From: Filomicrobium sp.
Lineage (GTDB): Bacteria > Pseudomonadota > Alphaproteobacteria > Rhizobiales > Hyphomicrobiaceae
DNA: 36,298 nt
Direction: 5' to 3'
Assembly (NCBI GenBank): GCA_030665765.1
Contig: DAOUZE010000003.1
Span: forward strand, 1 to 36,298
Shown: piece after piece, positions 28,717-36,298 of the stretch
Layout of the letters: each line of letters starts with the position of its first letter
How positions within the stretch are numbered: the stretch's first letter is position 1
The notes under the pieces: model-generated
The model's database searches: none
What the model was told of the DNA's origin: nothing
The model's input: the letters and a program-made list of their open reading frames with translations, nothing else
Made by a program: the position numbers and the translations under genes

Positions 28717-29739
28717 CTAGCTGGTGGCACCCGCCAGCATGTGCTTGCGACGGCCATAGCGCCGCTCGATCTCGGCGGCAATGGCCTGCGCCGCATCAAT
28801 AGGCGAATAATCCCAAGTTTCGAGTTGTGTGAATTGTTCAGGTAGTTCGCGCGTGGCGCCACGGGTGGCGAGAGCCTCGTGGAAGCGCGTAAACTTCGCT
28901 GAACCGCCGGTCGGTGCGAAAATGTAGACCGGACGGCCGGTAGCACAGGCTTCACCGCACATGTTGACGCTGTCGGCGGTAACAATCAGCGCGTCGGCGG
29001 CGGCTAGGAAGTTGGCATAGGGATTTTTACCTTCGCCAGTCCAAAGGATTCGTGGGGCGTTCCGCGTGGCTTTGTCAACGGCTGTCACGAGACGCTGATG
29101 GGTACGCCTGGACGACGTGATCATGAAGCTTGCTCCAAGCGCAGCCAGCGACTCCAGGCTCTTTGCAAAGCGTACGTCATCGGCCTCGTTGTATTTGTAG
29201 ACGCCGTTCTTTCCGCCCAATACAACCGCGACGCGCGGCGGCGGCAAGTTTGTGATCTCAGCTGGAAGCTCGGTTCGCAGAGCTGCCAACCGGCTTTGGG
29301 AGAAACTGTGTGGGGAGGTAATCGTGGTGGTGACATTTGGGCCGCGGCGGCGATCATGGGCGGGCACCCAAATGAGGTCGGAGGTATTGGCGCCGGACTT
29401 CGGGTCCTGCAAAACGACCGTATAGGTGGCCGGGCCGGCCTTGCCGCGGATGGCTCGGATATAGGGGATGCTGGCACGCCCGGTGGCGATTACGATCTGC
29501 GGCCAGGGTGGCGCGAATTCGCTGCCTTGTTCACCGAGGCGTTCTGCTGGATTGACCGGGCCCCACGGCGCAAGCACGCGCCAAATGCCGGTTGGATGGA
29601 CATCCTTCATTTCGTAGTCGAGGCCGAGGGCATCGGCGACGCCACGCGCCTGCACGACCATCCCGGCTTTACCGTCGGTGATGATCCAGGCTTTAGCACC
29701 GCTGAGCGGACGCGAGGTGTTCGGATCTGGCTCGTTCAT
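28717..29739 (-). CDS. ELM1 / mitochondrial fission-like family protein (GT-B fold, formerly DUF1022)
   Basis: 'AWIITDGKAGMVVQARGVADALGLDYEMKDV', 'IVIATGRASIPYIRAIRG', 'TYTVVLQDPK', 'VAVVLGGKNGVYKY', 'ALIVTADSVNMCGEACATGRPVYIF'. Start placed at MNEPDPN (29739). Confidence 0.85.
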   Translation of the reverse strand: MNEPDPNTSRPLSGAKAWIITDGKAGMVVQARGVADALGLDYEMKDVHPTGIWRVLAPWGPVNPAERLGEQGSEFAPPWPQIVIATGRASIPYIRAIRGKAGPATYTVVLQDPKSGANTSDLIWVPAHDRRRGPNVTTTITSPHSFSQSRLAALRTELPAEITNLPPPRVAVVLGGKNGVYKYNEADDVRFAKSLESLAALGASFMITSSRRTHQRLVTAVDKATRNAPRILWTGEGKNPYANFLAAADALIVTADSVNMCGEACATGRPVYIFAPTGGSAKFTRFHEALATRGATRELPEQFTQLETWDYSPIDAAQAIAAEIERRYGRRKHMLAGATS

Positions 29740-29918
29740 GGGTTTCTTTCTGGCGTGTCGCTTCGGGATTGTCGAGGGGAGGCGCCATCTTGCCTCGGGA
29801 TGAATTAGGACGTGCGACGGCATCCTGCGGGTGACTTATAAATGTTGCGCGGAAGCGCTATCTTGCTTTTCATATGTTGCGCAACTGCGGCGCTAGAACA
29901 GACGGATCACAATCTCTG

Positions 29919-30401
29919 ATGGGCCTCAAGCTCGATGCCTTAGACTGGCGCATTTTGAAAGAACTACAGGCGGACTGCGGGCTGACCAATGTGCTGCTCT
30001 CCCAGCGCGTGGGGCTATCGCCTCCGGCCTGCCTGAGGCGCGTGCGGAGCTTGGAAGAGGCGGGGCTGATCGAGGGATACACGGCGCTGCTCGACGAAGC
30101 CGCCTTGGGATTTTCGCTGACCGCCTACGCCATGGTCCGGTTGCATAACCAGGCCGAGACGGACCTGCGCGCTTTTGAAGATTTGGTGCTTGGCTGGCCG
30201 CTGGTGCGGGAAGCCTACATGCTGTCGGGCGAGAGCGACTACATCTTGAAGTGCGTGGCTCCCGATATGGCGGGCTTCCAGGACTTCGTTTTGAGCACCC
30301 TTACCGCCGCCCCCAATGTCGCCAGTGTAAAGACCTACCTGACGATCCGGCGCGCCAAGCGCGAGCCTGGTGTGCCGGTTGGACTGGAGGGAGGCGGTTA
30401 G
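29919..30401 (+). CDS. Lrp/AsnC family transcriptional regulator
   Basis: 'LDALDWRILKELQADCGLTNVLLSQRVGLSPPACLRRVRSLEEAGLIEGYTALLDEAALGF' HTH plus RAM domain. ATG at 29919. Confidence 0.9.
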   Translation: MGLKLDALDWRILKELQADCGLTNVLLSQRVGLSPPACLRRVRSLEEAGLIEGYTALLDEAALGFSLTAYAMVRLHNQAETDLRAFEDLVLGWPLVREAYMLSGESDYILKCVAPDMAGFQDFVLSTLTAAPNVASVKTYLTIRRAKREPGVPVGLEGGG

Positions 30402-30706
30402 GGGAGTGGGAGAAGGTTGCCAGCCTGACCCCAGTTGGGTGGGAAGCAGATCTGGTTGAGCTTGTCGTTAAACAATCTGCGGGTGAAAGAAGACCCCGAG
30501 ACAGAAATACAGCTATCGCCATCGCCGCAGTGGGCGATTCCTAGCGCTGCGGATTTGCCCCTAGGAATGCCACGCTGCTTGATCGTCAGCTCTTTTATGA
30601 GCTCCTCGTAACTATCAGCTAGGTTTCAGTATCTCCCGACTGTTCCTGTCCCCTGCCTTCACACAAAAGAAATGTGCGCAATACATTCTTTGAGAAAAAT
30701 AGAACT

Positions 30707-30740
30707 AGCGGCTCAACACTTTTGTTAGCGCTAAGCCGCT
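30707..30740 (-). terminator. Possible intrinsic terminator for the outer-membrane protein gene
   Basis: AGCGGCT...AGCCGCT stem with inner TTAGCGCTAA. Minus-strand downstream sequence TAGTTCTATTTTTCTC is T-rich. Confidence 0.45.
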
Positions 30741-30756
30741 GTGCCTCGTGCGACGA

Positions 30757-31509
30757 TCAGAACTTCCAGCCTGCGCCGACGCGGATTGCGTGCGTATCAA
30801 GATCGACGCTCTGGCTTCCGATACTCACACCATCGGTGATGCTGGAACTGGTCGAGCCATAATCCGCGTAGCGGTATTCCAGGCGAAGCGTCACGTTGTT
30901 GCTGAAAGCATGCTCGACGCCACCACCCACTGTCCAACCGTTAAGCGTTTTGGTGGAGGTGCCCTGGCCAAGAACGTCGATGGGGCCGTTGTCGAAGTCG
31001 ACACGCGCGCTCGCTTCCGCACGTGCGAAGGCCCAACCCGCCGTCATGTATAATAGGGTTTTGTTGGCCGCCCATCCGACCCGACCGCGCAAGGATCCCT
31101 GCCAGCGCAGTTTCGATTTAATTTGGGTATTACCCTCCGGGTAGGTCCACGAGCGGGAATCGCTGAGGTTGCCACCCTCGAAATCACCCTCGACGCCGAA
31201 CACCCAATTTTGCGACTGCCAGTTGTATCCAGTATAGCCGCCGCCAATCCACCCTGACGGCCTCGTGGTTCCAGAGCCGATGATGTCGAAGGAATCGTCA
31301 GCGAATGACAGCTGATGCTTCGCCCTGTTCCATTCGTATCCCGTTTGCAGGCCAACATAGTAGCCCGTCCAGCTGAAGACCGGTGGCACAGGTGCAATGT
31401 AAGGGTCATCCTTCATGCCACCGTAGAGATCGGCTGCCTTTGCAGGAACTCCATAAAGTGCCACCGACGAGACAAGTATAACCGCAAACACTAACGCTGA
31501 CTTATTCAT
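30757..31509 (-). CDS. Outer membrane beta-barrel protein (Omp25/Omp31-like)
   Basis: ATG at 31509: MNKSALVFAVILVSSVALYGVPAKAADLYGG...'FSWTGYYVGLQTGYEW...WIGGGYTGYNWQSQNWVFGVEGDFEGG...RLEYRYADYG...HAIRVGAGWKF' with terminal Phe. Confidence 0.88.
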   Translation of the reverse strand: MNKSALVFAVILVSSVALYGVPAKAADLYGGMKDDPYIAPVPPVFSWTGYYVGLQTGYEWNRAKHQLSFADDSFDIIGSGTTRPSGWIGGGYTGYNWQSQNWVFGVEGDFEGGNLSDSRSWTYPEGNTQIKSKLRWQGSLRGRVGWAANKTLLYMTAGWAFARAEASARVDFDNGPIDVLGQGTSTKTLNGWTVGGGVEHAFSNNVTLRLEYRYADYGSTSSSITDGVSIGSQSVDLDTHAIRVGAGWKF

Positions 31510-32485
31510 TTGCTTACCCCGCAGAACAAAACGACCCAGATTTAAAAACGGACTCGTGTCGGATCGGCGCTTCGATATTTCAACTTGACGGCGCAACAGT
31601 GTCCAATTGTCCACAGCTCGCTCAACCCAAGCTCTTCGTCCCGTAACGTTTTGTAATATATTATTTTTTTGGCTAACCGTGTCGCATTTTGCTGTGAATC
31701 AGGTCTCTCTTGCCATTGGCTGCAACCAGCGCGCGATGAACTGCCGCTAGCGACTGTAGAGTTCCAAATCCTGGGAGTAGCGTAGGGTATGATCTGACTT
31801 TATTTGGTGCAGACGACACCAAACTGGCCATATTGAACCAGTCGTCGTGTGGCATGCCGGGACGCCGCCGATCGCCCTGAAACCGAGCCCAGTATGGATG
31901 TCGACGACATTTAGAAACCGAGGTACCTAACCCCATTAAGCCAATCGAAGAGCAAGGCAGGAAGCCCCGTGCGGTGGCGTCGCCAAGCGCGACCCTTACC
32001 GAATGCGTCTACCCTCCGCGTTTCTCCAATCGCAGCCAGCCCCTCCGCCTCACATCGCATCCCCGCAAGGCGCGCCGAGAGGTTGGTTTAGCCTGTTGCG
32101 CACGCGGCCCGGATGTCGTTTTGTTCATCGTCTTTGCGTCGAAGGAAGCCGACAGCCTTACCGTCCTGTACTGTACCATTCGTCGCGCAATGGTCGGTCT
32201 TGACCGCTTCGCTTCCTGGCGCAGCCCTTCATCTCGCTGGACGTTGCCTTGCGCGCGGCATCACTGGAGAGGCGCTTCTGCAAAACTTCTGCAAGGCGGG
32301 CAGTGCCGCCTTGTAGTCATCCTCCAGTATCATCGCCGGCTGACTGCCGCTGGTGCTTTTGACCGCCGTTGTCTCGGTGATAGTTGTACCATCACGGATG
32401 TGCCAGGGTCTGCGCGTCGTCGCAAGACGTTTTGCCCGAGGTCTTCACGCCCCAGGATTGGTTGCGTCCGAGCGTTGGGCGAGCA

Positions 32486-32965
32486 CTACTTCCAGTCGAC
32501 CTGGAGGATTTCGAAGGAGCGGGGCCCCTTTGGCGTGGATACCTCGACGCTGTCCCCAACCGACTTGCCGATCAGAGCGCGTGCGATCGGCGAAGAGATC
32601 GAGATTTTGCCGTCACGCAAATCGGATTCAAGATCTCCGACGATCTTGTAAGCGGTCTCTTCGTCGGTGTCTTCGTCTACGACTTTTACGGTGGCGCCGA
32701 ATTTCACGGTCTCGCCGGACATCGAAGTGATGTCGATCACGTCCGCGCGCGAAAGCTTGTCCTCAAGTTCAGAAATCGTTGCCTCATTCAGACCTTGAGC
32801 CTCCTTGGCGGAGTGATACTCAGCGTTTTCCGACAGGTCGCCATGCGCCCGAGCTTCCGCAATGGCCTGGATGATGCGCGGCCGCTCAACGGATTTGCGC
32901 CGCTGCAATTCCGTCTCAAGGCGAGCAAAGCCCTCCGTCGTCATCGGCACCCGTTCCGTGGACAT
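32486..32965 (-). CDS. greA: Transcription elongation factor GreA
   Basis: '[69 protein letters not shown]...[23 protein letters not shown]'. Confidence 0.96.
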   Translation of the reverse strand: MSTERVPMTTEGFARLETELQRRKSVERPRIIQAIAEARAHGDLSENAEYHSAKEAQGLNEATISELEDKLSRADVIDITSMSGETVKFGATVKVVDEDTDEETAYKIVGDLESDLRDGKISISSPIARALIGKSVGDSVEVSTPKGPRSFEILQVDWK

Positions 32966-33072
32966 TGTTAAAGCCTCCCACGAGGCCCGGCCTTCTGCGG
33001 CAGGGTCATATTCATCTTCCGTCGTACAACTTGGGATTTGACGCCCAGCGTATCGCTCAGGCCATCATAGAA

Positions 33073-36000
33073 TTATGTTGTGCGGCTTGTGTAGCTCTGC
33101 AATGGCGCAACTTCTAGGCTGTCGTTTTTCAGCGCACGGATTGCACGGATGACAGCTCTCGCGCCGGCGAGCGTTGTATAATATGGAATGTGGTGAAGCA
33201 AGGCCGTTCGGCGGATATCCTTTGAATCCGCGAGTGCTTTTGCACCTTCGGTTGTATTAAACACAAGCTGTACCTGGCCATTTTTCATCGCATCCACAAT
33301 GTGAGGTCGGCCCTCTAGAACTTTGTTCACAGCTTCACAATCGACGCCGTGTTGCTCCAGGAAACGTTTGGTTCCACGCGTGGCCATCACTTTGAAACCG
33401 ACTTCGGAAAGCTCGAGCAGCGGCTCAACAATCCGCGCTTTATCGTTATCCTTCACTGAAACGAAGACCGTGCCGGACATGGGAAGCGTCTGGCTGGCAC
33501 CAAGCTGGCTCTTGGCGAAGGCCATCGCGAAATCGCGGTCGATGCCCATGACTTCACCCGTCGATCGCATTTCTGGGCCAAGGACCGGGTCGACGCCGGA
33601 AAAGCGGGCGAACGGGAACACGGCTTCTTTCACGGCGACATGACCAAGTGTATGGGGCCGTAGATCGAAATCGGCCAGGGGGCGACCGGCCATGATCTCG
33701 GAGGCTATCGAAGCGATTGGGAGGCCGATCACCTTGGCGACGAAAGGCACAGTGCGCGACGCGCGCGGGTTTACCTCCAGGATGTAAACCAGACCGTCTT
33801 TAATCGCGAATTGAACATTCATCAGCCCAATCACGTTGAGGGCCCTGGCGAGTTCTCGGGACTGGCGTTCCATTTCGCCGATGATCTGTTCGCCAAGTGA
33901 GTGCGGGGGCAGCGAGCAAGCGGAATCGCCGGAGTGAATGCCGGCCTCCTCAATATGCTCCATGACGCCGGCGATGAAGGTGTCTTTGCCATCGGAGAGA
34001 CAATCAACGTCGACCTCTACGGCGTCGGTCAGGTAGCTATCGATGAGAAGCGGGCGCTCATCCGAAACGATTAATTCGTTGGGGCGATCGAGGCTGTCGG
34101 AAAGCCGCTTTATGTACCTATCTATTTCGCTGCCATCATGAACGATCTCCATGGCGCGCCCACCTAAGACGTGCGATGGCCGGATGACCACCGGATAGCC
34201 TGTTTCGTCGGCAACTGCGCGGGCCTCTTCGGGAGAGCGAGCGATACCGGCGGGGGGTTGCAGCAGTCCCAGCTCATTGATCAACGCCTGGAACCGGTCG
34301 CGCTGCTCGGCAAGATCAATGGCTTCAGGTGACGTGCCGAGGATTGCTACTCCCGCAGCTTGCAACGCGGAGGCAAGTTTCAGCGGGGTTTGTCCACCAA
34401 ACTGGACGATCACGCCCAGGAGCTTACCCTTCGCCTTCTCGGAATCGATGACGGCGAGAACGTCTTCGGCTGTAAGGGGCTCGAAATAGAGCCGGTCGGA
34501 GGTGTCGTAGTCGGTCGATACCGTCTCCGGATTGCAGTTAATCATCACCGTCTCATAGCCCGCCGCCGTCAGCGCGAAGCAGGCGTGGCAACAGCAGTAG
34601 TCAAATTCGATGCCCTGGCCGATACGGTTTGGTCCGCCACCGAGAATGATGATTTTATTGCGGTCGGACGGCTCGGCTTCGCAAACCGGCTTGCCCTCGA
34701 TCGGACCTTCGTAGGTCGAATACATATAGGCCGTGGGGGAGGCAAACTCGGCAGCGCAGGTATCGATGCGCTTAAAAACCGGTCGGACGTCAAGCGCTTC
34801 GCGTTGCAGCGCCATTTCGGCAGGGCTGATCCCGCCGAGGTCGGCAAGGCGCGCATCTGCGAACCCCATGGCTTTCAACTGGCGCATGTTTTGTTCGGAC
34901 TTGGGCAGCCCGTGCGTGCGCACCCGTATCTCCATGTCGATTATTTCCTGGATGCGTTCGAGGAACCAGGGATCAATCTTGGAATACGCGTGAACCTGTT
35001 CGATATCGACGCCATGGCGAAGCGCCTGGGCGACCTTCAGGATGCGGTCGGGTGTCGGCCGGGAAACGGCCGCGCGGATTACATTCTTGTCGTCGCCAGA
35101 TCCGAGTCCTTCCAGGGCAATGTCATCCAAACCGTTGAGGCCGATCTCTAGGGAGCGCAACGCCTTCTGAAGGCTTTCCGCGAACGTGCGGCCGATGGCC
35201 ATGGCCTCGCCCACCGATTTCATCGAAGTGGTTAGGGTTACGTCGGCACCGGAAAACTTTTCAAAGGCGAAGCGTGGAATCTTGGTGACCACATAATCGA
35301 TGGTCGGTTCAAACGAAGCTGGCGTAGCGCCGCCAGTGATATCGTTTTCAAGCTCGTCCAGCGTGTAGCCGACGGCGAGTTTGGCGGCGACTTTGGCGAT
35401 TGGGAAGCCGGTTGCCTTGGAAGCCAACGCCGAGGACCGCGAGACACGCGGATTCATCTCGATGACAACAAGGCGGCCATCTTCAGGGTTGACGGCAAAC
35501 TGTACGTTGGAGCCACCGGTCTCGACCCCGATCTCGCGCAGTACCGCGATCGATGCGTTACGCATGATCTGGTATTCTTTGTCGGTAAGCGTCAGTGCTG
35601 GCGCGACCGTAATCGAGTCGCCGGTGTGGACGCCCATGGGATCGACGTTTTCGATCGAACAGACGATGATGCAGTTGTCCGCCTTGTCGCGGACGACTTC
35701 CATCTCAAATTCCTTCCAACCAAGGACGCTTTCTTCGATCAGGACTTGATTGGTCGGCGAGGCATCCAGGCCGCCCTCGATGATTTCGAAGTATTCCTCG
35801 CGGTTGTAGGCGATGCCGCCGCCGGTTCCGCCGAGTGTGAACGAGGGACGAATGATGGCCGGCAGGCCAACAAGTTCGAGCGCGGCGGCGGCGTCCTCAC
35901 GGTTGTGCGCCATCTTGGAGCGCGGCGTCTCAAGGCCGATCCGCTTCATCGCCTCGCGAAACAGCTGGCGGTCCTCGGCCATATCGATGGCCTCCGCCTT

Positions 36001-36298
36001 GGCGCCGATCAGCTCGGTGCCAAGTGCTGAAAGGATCCCCTGCTTGTGAAGCGTGAGCGCGGCGTTGAGAGCTGTTTGGCCGCCCATAGTCGGCAACAGA
36101 GCATCGGGTTTTTCCGCCGCGATGATCTTTGCCAGGACCTCCGGGGTTATTGGCTCAACGTAGGTGGCGTCGGCTAGATCTGGGTCGGTCATGATCGTTG
36201 CTGGATTCGAGTTGACCAGAATGATCCTGTAGCCTTCGGCCTTCAGCGCCTTGCAGGCCTGAGTTCCCGAGTAGTCGAATTCACAGGCCTGACCGATA
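33073..36298 (-). CDS. carB: Carbamoyl-phosphate synthase large subunit (5' end beyond the window)
   Basis: Whole CarB pattern in the 1039-aa ORF. The reading frame continues to the window end as '[50 protein letters not shown]', so the track's Met at 36192 is internal. Confidence 0.97.
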   Translation of the reverse strand, partial: IGQACEFDYSGTQACKALKAEGYRIILVNSNPATIMTDPDLADATYVEPITPEVLAKIIAAEKPDALLPTMGGQTALNAALTLHKQGILSALGTELIGAKAEAIDMAEDRQLFREAMKRIGLETPRSKMAHNREDAAAALELVGLPAIIRPSFTLGGTGGGIAYNREEYFEIIEGGLDASPTNQVLIEESVLGWKEFEMEVVRDKADNCIIVCSIENVDPMGVHTGDSITVAPALTLTDKEYQIMRNASIAVLREIGVETGGSNVQFAVNPEDGRLVVIEMNPRVSRSSALASKATGFPIAKVAAKLAVGYTLDELENDITGGATPASFEPTIDYVVTKIPRFAFEKFSGADVTLTTSMKSVGEAMAIGRTFAESLQKALRSLEIGLNGLDDIALEGLGSGDDKNVIRAAVSRPTPDRILKVAQALRHGVDIEQVHAYSKIDPWFLERIQEIIDMEIRVRTHGLPKSEQNMRQLKAMGFADARLADLGGISPAEMALQREALDVRPVFKRIDTCAAEFASPTAYMYSTYEGPIEGKPVCEAEPSDRNKIIILGGGPNRIGQGIEFDYCCCHACFALTAAGYETVMINCNPETVSTDYDTSDRLYFEPLTAEDVLAVIDSEKAKGKLLGVIVQFGGQTPLKLASALQAAGVAILGTSPEAIDLAEQRDRFQALINELGLLQPPAGIARSPEEARAVADETGYPVVIRPSHVLGGRAMEIVHDGSEIDRYIKRLSDSLDRPNELIVSDERPLLIDSYLTDAVEVDVDCLSDGKDTFIAGVMEHIEEAGIHSGDSACSLPPHSLGEQIIGEMERQSRELARALNVIGLMNVQFAIKDGLVYILEVNPRASRTVPFVAKVIGLPIASIASEIMAGRPLADFDLRPHTLGHVAVKEAVFPFARFSGVDPVLGPEMRSTGEVMGIDRDFAMAFAKSQLGASQTLPMSGTVFVSVKDNDKARIVEPLLELSEVGFKVMATRGTKRFLEQHGVDCEAVNKVLEGRPHIVDAMKNGQVQLVFNTTEGAKALADSKDIRRTALLHHIPYYTTLAGARAVIRAIRALKNDSLEVAPLQSYTSRTT

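Noticed and set aside
34360-35151. 263-aa plus-strand ORF inside carB
   Set aside because: Antisense of the strongly conserved carB gene.

Overview
The window looks like an alphaproteobacterial chromosome segment, probably Hyphomicrobiales-like (inferred from gene content only). About 30 protein genes and one tRNA are supported. From 9.7 kb rightward the content is mostly housekeeping: a CHAD protein, thiS-thiG-thiE, a fused LplT-Aas, YtoQ, BolA-Grx4, a duplicated PqiA-type protein, modABC, ettA, a DUF4173-type membrane protein, a DsbA/FrnE-like protein, a CPBP protease, a 2OG-Fe(II) oxygenase, an ELM1-like protein, Lrp/AsnC, an Omp25-like barrel, greA and a partial carB. The left ~8 kb is more accessory in character. 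It carries two tandem DUF1622 genes and a small metabolic locus: a GST-kappa/HCCA-isomerase-like DsbA-fold protein, an atypical CaiB/BaiF CoA transferase, and aconitase X small and large subunits. A divergent AraC-family regulator lies beside these genes, and the region ends at the 3' side of a tRNA-Gln(CTG) gene. The best candidate for something undescribed is this aconitase X locus. Its large subunit reads in frame from a twin-arginine signal peptide, and a second ATG with a near-ideal Shine-Dalgarno sequence lies inside that N-terminal extension. All family assignments come from recognising motifs in the translations; no database search was run.
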